Part shown: one piece after another, positions 45,273 through 54,429 of the stretch
Numbering within the stretch: position 1 is the first letter of the stretch
How the letters are laid out: the number at the start of each line of letters is the position of its first letter
Origin: Bacteroidota bacterium
GTDB lineage: Bacteria; Bacteroidota; Bacteroidia; Chitinophagales; LD1
Assembly: GCA_016715625.1 (NCBI GenBank)
Contig: JADJZU010000046.1
Coordinates: 52,894 to 116,893 of the forward strand
Length of the DNA: 64,000 nt
Reading direction: 5' to 3'
Made by a program: the position numbers and the translations under genes
The notes under the pieces: model-generated
Seen by the model: only the letters and a program-made list of their open reading frames with translations
Databases searched by the model: none
Told to the model about the DNA's origin: nothing

Positions 45273-46598
45273 CTATTGCAGCAACTTTTCCAGCTCGTTT
45301 TTGCGCGAACCTTTAATCAGGATGAGGGCATTGTGGAGGTGACTATCAACAAACCAGCGCTTCGCCTCATCGGTGGTGGCAAACCACTGTAGCTGCTGCG
45401 GGTGCCGGGCCGCTGCCGCCTCAAAGCCTCCGCCCACTAGCACACGGTTTACAGCCTGCCAGCCGGGTTCACAAAGGCGGTCGGCTATCTTCCGATGCTC
45501 TTCCGCAGCGTATTCGCCCAGCTCCATCATTTCGCCCAGCACCACCACGGCCTGCGCGTGGGGATTGTTGGCCAGCCGCTTCTCAAAGTTGTTCAGCGCC
45601 TCGTGCATGCTGCTGGGGTTGGCATTGTAAGCATCCATAATAATGGTGTTGGTGCCCCATTGCATCTGCTGCGAGCGGTTATTGTCGGGGGCATAGGCTT
45701 CTATGGCCTGTTTGATATCAGCCATGGCAACCCCAAAATATTTACCAATGCATACGGCACTCATCACATTATCAAAATTATAGTCGCCCACCAGTTGGGT
45801 TGGTACACGCACCCCTTCGGTTTCCAAAGTCAAAAACGTATGTCCGCTCAGCAATTGGCCCCGGCAATACTCAGATGATTGTCCGTAGGTAATCAGGTGC
45901 TCGGCTGTAGTGTCCAAGGCTTTCCACTTACTCAGCAATAGCTCATTATCGGCACTGATAAACACCTTTCCTCCGCGGGCATACACATCGGCATACAATT
46001 CGGTTTTGCCCTTCACCACCCCCTCAAAGCCCCCAAAACCCTCCACATGCGCCAGGCCCACATTGGTAATAAGGCCGAAATCGGGGCGGGTGTAAGCACA
46101 GTAGGAAGCAATCTCGCGCTGATGGTTGGCGCCCATCTCTATCACCGCAAAATCGGTTTGCGCAGCATCTATCGAGAGCAGGGTAAGCGGCACACCAATG
46201 TGGTTGTTGAGGTTGCCTTTGGTAAAAGCGGTTCGATATTTTTTACTCAGCACCGCAGCCACCAGTTCTTTGGTGGTGGTTTTTCCATTGCTGCCCGTAA
46301 TGGCCAGCACCGGAAACGTAAACTGCTGGCGGTGATGCCCGGCCAACTGCTGCAGCGTAGCCAGCACGTCAGGCACTAGTATCAGCCGTACACCGTATTG
46401 CTCTTTCCATTTTTCATCGGCTATTTCATCCACCACTACATAAGCTGCTCCTTTCTCTAGTGCTTCTGCGGCAAACGTGTTGGCATTAAAGCGTTCACCC
46501 TTCAGGGCAAAAAAAATGCTGCCGGGTTGTATGTTCCGGGTATCGGTGGTTACACCCCTTGAAGCTAAATAATGTGTGTAAAGTTGTTCCAATTGCAT
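45273..46598 (-). CDS. murF: UDP-N-acetylmuramoyl-tripeptide--D-alanyl-D-alanine ligase MurF
   Basis: 441 residues. Mur ligase order: N-terminal UDP-binding domain with GVTTDTRNIQPGSIFFALKGERFN, central ATPase with the P-loop ITGSNGKTTTKE (about 104-115), ENxxG-type region (VIEMGANHQREIASYC) and C-terminal domain with DAYNANPSSMHEAL. It adds D-Ala-D-Ala to the peptidoglycan precursor in the cytoplasm. It follows gldJ across a terminator on the same strand; gldJ, murF and porU close together is a grouping I recall from other gliding Bacteroidota. Confidence 0.93.
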   Translation of the reverse strand: MQLEQLYTHYLASRGVTTDTRNIQPGSIFFALKGERFNANTFAAEALEKGAAYVVVDEIADEKWKEQYGVRLILVPDVLATLQQLAGHHRQQFTFPVLAITGSNGKTTTKELVAAVLSKKYRTAFTKGNLNNHIGVPLTLLSIDAAQTDFAVIEMGANHQREIASYCAYTRPDFGLITNVGLAHVEGFGGFEGVVKGKTELYADVYARGGKVFISADNELLLSKWKALDTTAEHLITYGQSSEYCRGQLLSGHTFLTLETEGVRVPTQLVGDYNFDNVMSAVCIGKYFGVAMADIKQAIEAYAPDNNRSQQMQWGTNTIIMDAYNANPSSMHEALNNFEKRLANNPHAQAVVVLGEMMELGEYAAEEHRKIADRLCEPGWQAVNRVLVGGGFEAAAARHPQQLQWFATTDEAKRWFVDSHLHNALILIKGSRKNELEKLLQ

Positions 46599-46607
46599 GG
46601 GCTGAAA

Positions 46608-46638
46608 ATAAAAATCCCCCGATTGCTGTCGGGGGATT
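46608..46638 (-). terminator. Terminator of gldJ
   Basis: On the minus strand the 10-bp stem AATCCCCCGA/TCGGGGGATT with a 6-nt loop is followed by TTTATTTTC. It lies between the gldJ stop (46662) and the murF start, so murF needs read-through or a promoter close to the hairpin. Confidence 0.75.
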
Positions 46639-46661
46639 CTTTATTGGGAGGTTAGTCTAAA

Positions 46662-48161
46662 CTATCCTTTCATTTTTCTTTTGCCTTTCTCTTTCGGGAA
46701 GTTGTTTCCACCCTTTCCGCCTTTCATCACATTTCCGCTAGGTGAACCCACACGGTCCATTGCACAACGGAAACCTAAATCATCGGTAGAAAGCGCCTGG
46801 TCCAAATATCTGCGGGTACCGGGCGACAAGAAATATGCTCTGTCTTTCCAGCTGCCACCTTTAAATACGCGGGCATTGTCATCAATCAAAGAAGACTGAC
46901 CAAATTTGTAATCTACAGCCGATACCTCATCGCCATCGATAAAGTTTCTTACATCGCCTCTGCGGTAGTTTCTGCGGTTAGCACTTTCTTCCTGGGTTAC
47001 ATCGCGGTATTGAATTTTACCCAAAGAATCTTTTTCAACCGGATTGCCATCAGCATCCAGCACTTTGGTTTGAAACACGTTACCACGGAAAGTGTGGAAA
47101 TCGTTCGCATCGCTGGTAGTCATCGGACGATATACATCCAATACCCACTCGTTTACGTTACCGGCCATGTTATACAAACCGAAATCGTTCGGGTAGAAAG
47201 ATTTTACAGGTGCAGTAATGTCGGCATTGTCGTTCAACTTACCGGCTATACCCATGTTATCTCCGCGTCCTCTTTTGAAGTTCGCCAAGAATTCTCCCTG
47301 CCACATACCTGATTTAGGATAGCGGGTAGAAGTTCCGTTCCAAGGGTAAATTCTGCGATCGGTTACACGCTCTTCAGAGGTAGCAGGCTGGTTGCCGATC
47401 AAAGCCAAAGCGGCAAATTCCCACTCTGCTTCGGTTGGCAAACGATACTTCGGCAACATGATACCGTCTTCCAAACGCACGTGGCGAGTGCCGGTTCCGT
47501 TCGGGTTTAAATCTTTCATCGGTCTTTTGCCGGCAGCACCTTCATACTGACCTACTAAATAAGACTCTGTATTGAAATTATCACTTCCCACTTGAGAAGG
47601 ATTCTCCGCTAAAACGCCTTTGTTAATCAAAATTCTTTCGTTCACGCGATCGCTTCTCCAGGAAGCAAAGTCGTTTGCCTGCAACCAGTTTACACCCACC
47701 ACCGGATAAAAATCATAAGCCGGGTGACGGAAGTAATACTCTACATAAGGCTCGTTGTAAGCTAACTCATCTCTCCAAACCAATGTATCGGGAAGTGCTT
47801 TTTTAACCACATCCGGAAAATCAGTTCCGAATACGCGGTTCATCCAATACAGATACTCGCGATAGTGCACGTTGGCCACTTCGGTTTCGTCCATGTAGTA
47901 AGAAGACACGGTAGCTCTGCGTGGGATGTTGTGGTATTCATACATCACATCCTGCTCTGTATTTCCCATTACAAAGGTTCCACCCTGAACATACACCAGA
48001 CCGGGTCCGGTTTCTTGTCCCTGGTATTTTACAACTTCAAAACCTCCGTTTTTAGAGTCGTTGTAGTTCCAGCCTGTTACCGATGATTTTTCCTTGCCGC
48101 ATGAGGATACGAGCACGAGGGCCGGCAAAGCGAGTAACGCATACAATTTGTTTAGCTTCAT
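46662..48161 (-). CDS. gldJ: Gliding motility lipoprotein GldJ
   Basis: 499 residues. Lipoprotein signal with Cys21 (LVLVSSC). The mature protein is an FGE-sulfatase/SUMF1-like domain: VYVQGGTFVMGNTEQD, YRLPTEAEWEFAALA, NVNEWVLDVY and VFKGGSWKDRAYFLSPGTRRYLD. Length and motifs match GldJ, which with GldK, GldL, GldM and GldN helps build the type IX secretion/gliding machine on the periplasmic face of the outer membrane. The C-terminus is unusually Gly/Lys-rich (GKGGNNFPKEKGKRKMKG). Ends at a terminator. Confidence 0.9.
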   Translation of the reverse strand: MKLNKLYALLALPALVLVSSCGKEKSSVTGWNYNDSKNGGFEVVKYQGQETGPGLVYVQGGTFVMGNTEQDVMYEYHNIPRRATVSSYYMDETEVANVHYREYLYWMNRVFGTDFPDVVKKALPDTLVWRDELAYNEPYVEYYFRHPAYDFYPVVGVNWLQANDFASWRSDRVNERILINKGVLAENPSQVGSDNFNTESYLVGQYEGAAGKRPMKDLNPNGTGTRHVRLEDGIMLPKYRLPTEAEWEFAALALIGNQPATSEERVTDRRIYPWNGTSTRYPKSGMWQGEFLANFKRGRGDNMGIAGKLNDNADITAPVKSFYPNDFGLYNMAGNVNEWVLDVYRPMTTSDANDFHTFRGNVFQTKVLDADGNPVEKDSLGKIQYRDVTQEESANRRNYRRGDVRNFIDGDEVSAVDYKFGQSSLIDDNARVFKGGSWKDRAYFLSPGTRRYLDQALSTDDLGFRCAMDRVGSPSGNVMKGGKGGNNFPKEKGKRKMKG

Positions 48162-48265
48162 GGCTATTGGTTTGTTTAGTTTAGTCGGGTTTAAATTAAG
48201 GTTGCTAAAAAAGCAATTTCCATTTAAAACGCAAACCCTTTGCGAAATATTTCGTTTGTTAAAAA

Positions 48266-48294
48266 ATAAAGCTGCCCAAAGTGGGCAGCTTTAT
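48266..48294 (-). terminator. Terminator of the 48320-49204 T9SS cargo gene
   Basis: Stem ATAAAGCTGCCCA/TGGGCAGCTTTAT with a 3-nt centre, followed on the minus strand by TTTTT. It isolates the cargo gene from gldJ, which then has its own promoter. Confidence 0.85.
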
Positions 48295-48319
48295 CGCTAA
48301 ACTGATTGTAAGGGAACAA

Positions 48320-49204
48320 TTATTTTGCAATAGAAATCTGGCTGCGGTTCAGGATGATTCCGTTAGCATCGGATATACGATACACGTAATTTCCTTTTGA
48401 AAGTTCTGAAACATTTACAACTACGCTGGTTCCGTTCAGATTTTCTGAAATCACAATTCTTCCGTTCATGTCTACCATTTCAAAATAGTAGCCGCTCATG
48501 TCGCTGGCAGCCTGAATATTCACCTGGTTGCTGGCCGGATTAGGGAATACATTCACGTTTAACTCATCAGCAATTTGCTGCAAAGCGCTCGGAAGATTCA
48601 CATAACCAAAACGAACGGCATCCACTTTTAAAAGAGACCCTGTTTTTCCACCGCCTGCGCTGGAGTAAAACTGAAGTGCTAATTCTGTTGGAGTCTGTGA
48701 GCTCACATATGCTGTGGCAAGCGGAACATAGATTAATGACCATTGTGCCGCTGCAGGGATAGTAACTCCACCGGCAATCACATCAATGGTGTCGTTTTTA
48801 GTCAAATAGATTTGCAAAGCTGCAGTGTCTCCACCTGCTCCGGGGGCGTATTTAAATGCAAAGAAAAGTGTATCAGGACGGAAAGCGAAGGGTGCACCTG
48901 TTATCACAAAGCTAGGTGGTGCGTACGCTGTGCTGCCGGAAGATACGAAACCGGAAACAAGTATTTTGCCGTTTGGAGTTTGAACCGAGTCGGTTTTAAT
49001 GGCAATAGAGGCAGCTCCTTCCACTTTGTCGGCTGTGTCTTTGGTAGCAAGACCAAAAGGTTGACCGATAGCGGATTCAATGGTTCCCCAATCGGTAGGA
49101 GCCAATGTTGTCCAGGTGTTAAAGCCGGAGTTGTTTAACTGCTGCGCATTTAAGCCCAGTACAACAACCGAAAGAAGAGCGAAGAAAGTAAACTTGATTT
49201 TCAT
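48320..49204 (-). CDS. T9SS cargo protein with carbohydrate-binding-like domain
   Basis: 294 residues. Signal peptide (1-20, VLGLNAQ), then a beta-sandwich domain (about 25-205) with NNSGFNTWTTLAPTDWG at the start and LLKVDAVRFGYVN at the end, the pattern of PCMD/CBM-like jelly-roll domains in Bacteroidota. The type A T9SS sorting domain (about 215-294) opens with VNVFPNPASNQVNIQ and ends SKGNYVYRISDANGIILNRSQISIAK in two strands. Probably a surface glycan-binding protein. It has a strong promoter and its own terminator, so it is likely well expressed as a single gene. Confidence 0.8.
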   Translation of the reverse strand: MKIKFTFFALLSVVVLGLNAQQLNNSGFNTWTTLAPTDWGTIESAIGQPFGLATKDTADKVEGAASIAIKTDSVQTPNGKILVSGFVSSGSTAYAPPSFVITGAPFAFRPDTLFFAFKYAPGAGGDTAALQIYLTKNDTIDVIAGGVTIPAAAQWSLIYVPLATAYVSSQTPTELALQFYSSAGGGKTGSLLKVDAVRFGYVNLPSALQQIADELNVNVFPNPASNQVNIQAASDMSGYYFEMVDMNGRIVISENLNGTSVVVNVSELSKGNYVYRISDANGIILNRSQISIAK

Positions 49205-49241
49205 TTTTCTTGAGTTTTTTTGGTTAAGAAATTAATGGCTG

Positions 49242-49270
49242 CAAATGTAACTTTCCACAGAATCCCCCAA
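49242..49270 (-). promoter_or_regulatory. Predicted promoter of the 48320-49204 gene
   Basis: On the minus strand TTG and TACATTTG are separated by 18 bp; the -7 element TAnnTTTG is matched fully. It lies about 38 bp before the ATG. Confidence 0.6.
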
Positions 49271-49330
49271 GGACAGAATGCGCCCTTTTGGGAATCGTTA
49301 AGCAAAATGACAATTCTGTGACAATTACAC

Positions 49331-50065
49331 TTAGGCAGTGCGCGATTCGGAGAAGAGGACGGTCATCTCCAGCACCCTGCTCATCAGTGACTCAAACAGG
49401 ATTTTTCCGTCTGTGTTCAGGAGTTCTTTTTCGGAGGCACGTTCCGGGTGCGGCATCATACCGAATACGTTCTTGCCAAGATTAGTGATACCGGCAATAT
49501 TATCGAGCGAGCCATTAGGATTGGCATCGTCTGTTACCTCTCCGCTTTCATCGCAATACTTAAACAGTATCTGGTCGTTTTCATATAAGGATTTCAAGGT
49601 ATCGCGGTCGCAGTAATATCTTCCTTCGCCATGCGCAATCGGAATTTTAAGCACTGCTTCTTCATCTATTTTGCACGTAAGAGCTGTTTTTCGAGTTTGT
49701 GGTTTCAGATACACATTCTTGCATTCGTATTTCATGCTTTCGTTTCGGAGCAGTGCCCCGGGCAGCAGGTGACTTTCGCATAGTATTTGAAAGCCATTGC
49801 AAACACCCAGCACCTTGCCGCCTCTGCCGGCAAACTCAATTACACTTTCCATAATGGGCGAAAAACGGGCGATGGCACCGGTGCGCAGGTAATCGCCATA
49901 GCTGAATCCTCCGGGGAAAATGATGCAGTCGTCTGTCGTAAAATCAGAGATATCGGTTTCTTTGTGCCAGATGTAACGCGCTTCGGCACCCATTACTTCG
50001 GTGACTACATGATACATATCTCTGTCGCAATTACTACCGGGGAAAACGACTACACCAAACTTCAT
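49331..50065 (-). CDS. purQ: Phosphoribosylformylglycinamidine synthase subunit PurQ
   Basis: 244 residues. Class I glutamine amidotransferase: nucleophile Cys89 in LGVCNGFQIL, oxyanion region FPGGFSYGDYLR and the His-Glu pair in MMPHPER (about 215). It supplies ammonia from glutamine for the fourth step of purine synthesis, together with PurS and PurL, which are not in this window. The start is 11 bp after the DUF6427-like gene, so purQ is last in a three-gene leftward group. Confidence 0.93.
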   Translation of the reverse strand: MKFGVVVFPGSNCDRDMYHVVTEVMGAEARYIWHKETDISDFTTDDCIIFPGGFSYGDYLRTGAIARFSPIMESVIEFAGRGGKVLGVCNGFQILCESHLLPGALLRNESMKYECKNVYLKPQTRKTALTCKIDEEAVLKIPIAHGEGRYYCDRDTLKSLYENDQILFKYCDESGEVTDDANPNGSLDNIAGITNLGKNVFGMMPHPERASEKELLNTDGKILFESLMSRVLEMTVLFSESRTA

Positions 50066-50076
50066 TTTTTAAGGAT

Positions 50077-51084
50077 TTAGATGGAGAATAAAAGTGGCCC
50101 ATACTGTGCTGCCATGAGGGCCAAAAATAATATTATGTGCATCACTTCGCCTATCATTTTTCGTTTCAGCTGCAGGATGACCATGGTCAAAAAAATGCTG
50201 AGCGGAAAGGCCAGCCACACCCCATGCGACAAACTCACCTGCTGCTGCAGAAAGAAAGCCGCCACCATGAGCAGCAATAAAAACATCAGAATAGCGACAA
50301 ACTTGCGCACCTGAATCAAGGAAGAATAAACCACCCCCGGCACCATTGCCAACAAGGCCAGCGCAAGCGCCAGCAAGCCGCCTATCTGTATCCACTCTAC
50401 AGTGTGCGGATGAAACCCCATGAACCAGCCCTGCTGGTAGTGGTTGGTAATAGCTACGAGCATTTGTGGCAGGTTATCGTTCCAGTAATAAAGGGTAAAC
50501 AGCAAATAAAACGGAGTGGCCAGTCCTAACACCAACACTACAAACTCGCGATAGTTAAACGAACGAAGATTCCCCAGGCCGGCCAATGAAAAAAGCAACA
50601 AGGCGAGAGCCGGAAAATAAAAGAAAGAAGCCAGCGAGATAAGAAAGCCGATATCGAATATATCGCCATACATTTTCTCCTTTTTGATTAAACAAAAAGT
50701 GCGTTCGCAGGCTATGATAATGAAGGTAAGCGCGACCAGAGCCGGTGAAAGAACGAGGCCCTCGCGAAACACAGAAGTCAGCATGATGTAAAGTAAGCCG
50801 GCCAGGAAATTTTTCTTGGCAGTCATGCGTTGTTCATTGATGATTCGGTTGACATAGAGCGACTGCACAAACACCAATAAGGCAGCCGCAGTCAGCGATA
50901 CCCAGGGAGTTTGAAGGGCAGCACCTGCCCATCCGGAAAAGAAAAAATGGCTGAGTGGCTCGTGGTAGTTTTGCAGAAAAGTAAGGTCGGGGGCACTCAG
51001 CAAAAAAACCAACCGAAAGGCCAGCAGATAAATGAAATAGAAAACGACAACTCCGGGGTTATTTGATTTGAAAAAGCTTAACAC
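50077..51084 (-). CDS. DUF6427-like polytopic membrane protein
   Basis: 335 residues from a GTG start, with about nine to ten membrane segments spanning the protein and little soluble sequence. The opening MLSFFKSNNPGVVVFYFIYL and the conserved middle NLRSFNYREFVVLVLGLATPFY match the DUF6427 family of Bacteroidota membrane proteins as I recall it. Function unknown. It lies between a secreted protein gene (31 bp upstream) and purQ (11 bp downstream). Confidence 0.7.
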   Translation of the reverse strand: MLSFFKSNNPGVVVFYFIYLLAFRLVFLLSAPDLTFLQNYHEPLSHFFFSGWAGAALQTPWVSLTAAALLVFVQSLYVNRIINEQRMTAKKNFLAGLLYIMLTSVFREGLVLSPALVALTFIIIACERTFCLIKKEKMYGDIFDIGFLISLASFFYFPALALLLFSLAGLGNLRSFNYREFVVLVLGLATPFYLLFTLYYWNDNLPQMLVAITNHYQQGWFMGFHPHTVEWIQIGGLLALALALLAMVPGVVYSSLIQVRKFVAILMFLLLLMVAAFFLQQQVSLSHGVWLAFPLSIFLTMVILQLKRKMIGEVMHIILFLALMAAQYGPLLFSI

Positions 51085-51115
51085 TTATAGCGTTGTTTGG
51101 GCCCGCAGCCGATTA

Positions 51116-52558
51116 TTAATAGTTGATTTTTGTGAGTTTCAACACCCCGGATTTATAGCTCGGAATGACCACCGCATCGGGAGCAATTTGCCGGCCCGAT
51201 TTGGGCAACAACATTAAATCGCTCACCTCCTGATTGAGGAGGGTCTTGCGCTCCGACTTTCCATTGCTATGCAACACATATTCGTTGAGGTCGGCAGAAG
51301 AGCTGATGTCGTCTAAGTAAATGAACCGAAGCACGTCTTTTTGGTTGGCGATAAAGAACGAAGAGAATGCTCCATTATCGTCTTCGCTGGCTTGCTTTTT
51401 GCGCAAAACCGCATTCCACTCCACCACGCCTTGCGCATTGAAAGAAAAGGCGATAATATCATTGAACTGATAAATGGAACTAGTGCGGAAAGAATTGAAT
51501 CCGGGCTGAATGCCCACCATCGGCACTTCGCGTTCATCTTTTATAAACGATTCGGCCACTACCAACCCGCCCCCATCGTTGCGCAGCACGGTTTTTTTCA
51601 GGTTGAAAGTGTAGAGCCGTCCGTTTTCGCGGGTTTCGCGGCCGGTGAGCGTTGTGATAAATTCTTTATCGAAAGGGGTCATGGTTTGGCTCTTCCACTC
51701 GCCCGTGGCACCATCCATCGTGAGGAATAAAAATCCATTGGCTACTTCCTCCCCCGCCTCGGCACCATCGTCATAAAAAGCACTGAGGAGGAGCGTTCCA
51801 TTCTTGTTGTCGGTTTCTATAGAAGGCTCACCAAAAATACGTTTGGGCAAAACGATGTTATAGGTGCTCACCTCACCATTGGCAGCTACCCGAAATACGT
51901 TGTAGTCGCTGCGGTTGGTGCCTTTTAAAATGAGACTGGCATTGCCGGCATTATCGATGAGGCTGCGTGAACTTTCGAGTGCAGCTTCTTCGCGGCCCAG
52001 TGGAATATTTTTGTTGTAAAGCGTTTGCAGCGACCTATCCAAACAAACAAAGCGCACACTTTGCACCTCACCGGCTGCAAAAAAAGGATAGTAGATAAAT
52101 GTAAAATTTTGGTCGGCAGAGGTTTTAAACCGAAGGTTGCTGGCCACCAGGTCTTTACGGTCGATAATAGTGTCGATTGCTATAGGCTTCCCGATTTCCA
52201 TCAATTTGGAATTGACCGGCTGGGCAAAGAGCACCGACATCTTTTTATCCTGCATTAGGTAAAAAATAACCGCCCCGGTTTTATTGAGCATGATATGCTG
52301 CAGCGGCCCTTCCTGATTTTTGAACTCTATGGTTTTAGAATTCAGCAGCTTGAGGTCATCGGAAAAAACCTCGAGCACATCCTCGGAGCCAAACAAACGA
52401 ACCAGGATGCCATCGTTGTTTTTGCCAATCACTTTAAACTTGGGGGACTTGTTGGGCAGCTTAAACTCGTTGGATACCTGCACCTTTTGGGCCATGGCCA
52501 AGGTGGCAGACCCAATGCCCAAAACAAGGATAAACCAACGGAATGCTGCTGTTTTCAT
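51116..52558 (-). CDS. Secreted beta-propeller-like protein of unknown function
   Basis: 480 residues from the ATG at 52558, which starts the signal peptide MKTAAFRWFILVLGIGSATLAMA; an in-frame start at 52579 adds seven residues. The mature part is rich in short beta strands separated by turns (IVLPKRIFGEPSIETDNKNGTLLLSAFYDD in two strands), suggesting a beta-propeller, with no catalytic motif and no T9SS tail. It is probably periplasmic. First gene of the leftward group leading to purQ. Family not recognised. Confidence 0.7.
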   Translation of the reverse strand: MKTAAFRWFILVLGIGSATLAMAQKVQVSNEFKLPNKSPKFKVIGKNNDGILVRLFGSEDVLEVFSDDLKLLNSKTIEFKNQEGPLQHIMLNKTGAVIFYLMQDKKMSVLFAQPVNSKLMEIGKPIAIDTIIDRKDLVASNLRFKTSADQNFTFIYYPFFAAGEVQSVRFVCLDRSLQTLYNKNIPLGREEAALESSRSLIDNAGNASLILKGTNRSDYNVFRVAANGEVSTYNIVLPKRIFGEPSIETDNKNGTLLLSAFYDDGAEAGEEVANGFLFLTMDGATGEWKSQTMTPFDKEFITTLTGRETRENGRLYTFNLKKTVLRNDGGGLVVAESFIKDEREVPMVGIQPGFNSFRTSSIYQFNDIIAFSFNAQGVVEWNAVLRKKQASEDDNGAFSSFFIANQKDVLRFIYLDDISSSADLNEYVLHSNGKSERKTLLNQEVSDLMLLPKSGRQIAPDAVVIPSYKSGVLKLTKINY

Positions 52559-52755
52559 CGAAATCAAACGTAGTATCAATTTGTAAAAAACGCAAAAAGC
52601 GGCTGATGTACATCACCTTGGGCTTCTTTTTCCTTTTTCTGCACAATATTTTGCCGGCTCCGGACGTCTTTACAGGGATAAAACGAAAAAAGAGTGGGCG
52701 AATACTTGCCATTTTCCGTTTCAGGCATTACATTACGTTCGTATTCATAAAAGTT

Positions 52756-52763
52756 TATTTTCG
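52756..52763 (+). promoter_or_regulatory. Predicted -7 element of rpoD
   Basis: TATTTTCG, one change from TAnnTTTG, about 41 bp before the rpoD ATG. The same octamer stands upstream of glyA. No clear -33 element. Confidence 0.35.
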
Positions 52764-52793
52764 CCACTCCCTTAAATTAAAAAAACTTAACCC

Positions 52794-52799
52794 GGAGGT
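52794..52799 (+). promoter_or_regulatory. Strong Shine-Dalgarno sequence of rpoD
   Basis: GGAGGT lies five bases before the ATG at 52805. Almost no other gene in this window has such a site, in keeping with the weak use of Shine-Dalgarno sequences in Bacteroidota. It fixes the start of rpoD. Confidence 0.7.
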
Positions 52800-52804
52800 T
52801 ATCC

Positions 52805-53674
52805 ATGAGGCAGCTAAAAATTTCCAAATCCATCACCAACCGTGAAAGCCAATCCATTGAAAAGTATCTGCAGGAGATTGGTAAAGAGGATCTTTTGACA
52901 CCCGAAGAAGAGGTGCATTTGGCCCGGAGAATACGTGCCGGAGACCAAACTGCCCTGGAAAAACTGACCCGCGCCAACCTGCGCTTTGTGGTGTCGGTGG
53001 CTAAGCAATACCAAAACAATTCCCTGTCGCTGAACGACCTGATTAACGAAGGCAATCTGGGTTTGGTGAAAGCCGCTCAAAAGTTTGATGAAACCCGTGG
53101 ATTCAAATTCATATCGTATGCAGTGTGGTGGATTCGTCAGAGCATTATTCAGGCTCTGGCCGAGCATAGCCGGATGGTTCGTTTGCCATTGAACAAAGTA
53201 GGCTCGCTGACTAAAATCAATAAAGTGTTTTCGGAGCTGGAGCAGAAGTTTCAGCGCGAGCCCACCCCCGATGAGGTGGCCTTGGTAATGGGTGTAACAG
53301 TGGAAGAAGTGCAGGCTACCTTGGGTATTGCTGCCCGCCACGTGTCGATGGATGCTCCGTTTACCGATGGCGAAAGCAACTCGCTGATGGATGTGATTGA
53401 AAACGTGAATGCAGAACAGGCCGATAAACGTTTGGATTACACCGAATCGCTGAAAGACGAAACCGAAAGAACACTCTCCTCTCTGACTGACCGCGAAAGA
53501 GAAGTGATTAAACTTTTCTTCGGTATCGGTGTAGAACACCCTATGACACTGGAAGATATTGGCGAGCAACTGGGCATTACCCGCGAGCGTATCCGCCAGA
53601 TTAAGGATAAAGCCATTACCAAATTACGTTCTCAATCGCGCAGTAAAGCGCTGAAATCATACCTGGGTCAATAA
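52805..53674 (+). CDS. rpoD: Primary sigma factor RpoD (short Bacteroidota type)
   Basis: 289 residues, the length of the Bacteroidota housekeeping sigma, which lacks the long region 1.1 and spacer of the E. coli protein. Region 1.2 (IEKYLQEIGKEDLLTPEEE), region 2 (LRFVVSVAKQY, NLGLVKAAQKFDETRGFKFI, SYAVWWIRQSIIQALAEH), region 3 (LPLNKVGSLTKINK) and region 4 with its helix-turn-helix (TLEDIGEQLGITRERIRQI) are all present. It directs RNA polymerase to the TTTG/TAnnTTTG promoters. It has an unusually strong Shine-Dalgarno sequence and a strong terminator, so it is a single-gene unit. Confidence 0.95.
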   Translation: MRQLKISKSITNRESQSIEKYLQEIGKEDLLTPEEEVHLARRIRAGDQTALEKLTRANLRFVVSVAKQYQNNSLSLNDLINEGNLGLVKAAQKFDETRGFKFISYAVWWIRQSIIQALAEHSRMVRLPLNKVGSLTKINKVFSELEQKFQREPTPDEVALVMGVTVEEVQATLGIAARHVSMDAPFTDGESNSLMDVIENVNAEQADKRLDYTESLKDETERTLSSLTDREREVIKLFFGIGVEHPMTLEDIGEQLGITRERIRQIKDKAITKLRSQSRSKALKSYLGQ

Positions 53675-53692
53675 ACAGAACTAACCTATTTT

Positions 53693-53732
53693 AAGAAGCG
53701 CCATCTCTTCCAGAGATGGCGCTTCTTTTTTT
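53693..53732 (+). terminator. Strong terminator of rpoD
   Basis: A 16-bp perfect stem AAGAAGCGCCATCTCT/AGAGATGGCGCTTCTT with a 3-nt loop, followed by T. Its right edge overlaps the last codons of the convergent yjjG-like gene. Confidence 0.92.
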
Positions 53733-54429
53733 ACAGCAACTGCATCAGCTCTTTGAGTTCAAATATCTGGTGGGTGGCTTTGTCGCGGGTATGTTTGCGG
53801 TTGGGGTTAAAAAATATCTGGTCGATGCCGGCAGCGCGCGCACCGGCAATGTCGGTATTCATGTTGTCGCCTATCATCACGCACTCGCTGGGTTGGGTTT
53901 GAGCGCGCTCCATGGCTATCTCAAATATTTTGCGGTCGGGTTTTTGGGTGCCAACTTCCTCGGAAATGATAATGTGCTCAAAAAAAGGTTTCAATCCGCT
54001 GTGTTCCAGTTTCAGCCATTGCACCTCGGCAAAACCATTAGTGATTAAATGAAGCGGATATTTTTCGTCCAGGTAAACCAATACATCTACGGCATTGGTG
54101 AAAAGGGCCGTCATGCGCGGGCTGATTTCAATATAGCTTTGCGCCATGCGTTCAGCAAGAAATTGATCTCGTACTCCAAACTCTGCCAAGGCATCGAAGA
54201 ATCTACCAACACGCAGTTGCTCCTTGGTGACATGGCTGTTGTGATAACGCGCCCAGTATCGGTCGTTAATCATCTTGTAGCGGTGATGGAAGTTTTCGAA
54301 AGATGGAATATTGCGTGAAACAAGTTTCTCCGTTTCATAAATCTGCTGCAAGGCAAGTTTAGAATTGGTATCGAAATCCCACAGGGTGTGGTCGAGGTCA
54401 AAGAAAATATGCTTGTAGGTTTTACTCAT
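53731..54429 (-). CDS. yjjG: YjjG-type HAD pyrimidine nucleotidase
   Basis: 232 residues from the ATG at 54429, which overlaps the stop of the preceding gene (ATGA). HAD motif I is FFDLDHTLWDFD (nucleophile Asp about 14), motif II LITNGFAEVQ, motif III KPDRKIFE and motif IV MIGDNMNTDIAGA. The IFFDLDHTLWDF form and the alpha-helical cap at about 20-90 are those of YjjG, which hydrolyses dUMP, dTMP and non-canonical pyrimidine monophosphates for pool cleaning. Confidence 0.88.
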   Translation of the reverse strand: MSKTYKHIFFDLDHTLWDFDTNSKLALQQIYETEKLVSRNIPSFENFHHRYKMINDRYWARYHNSHVTKEQLRVGRFFDALAEFGVRDQFLAERMAQSYIEISPRMTALFTNAVDVLVYLDEKYPLHLITNGFAEVQWLKLEHSGLKPFFEHIIISEEVGTQKPDRKIFEIAMERAQTQPSECVMIGDNMNTDIAGARAAGIDQIFFNPNRKHTRDKATHQIFELKELMQLL

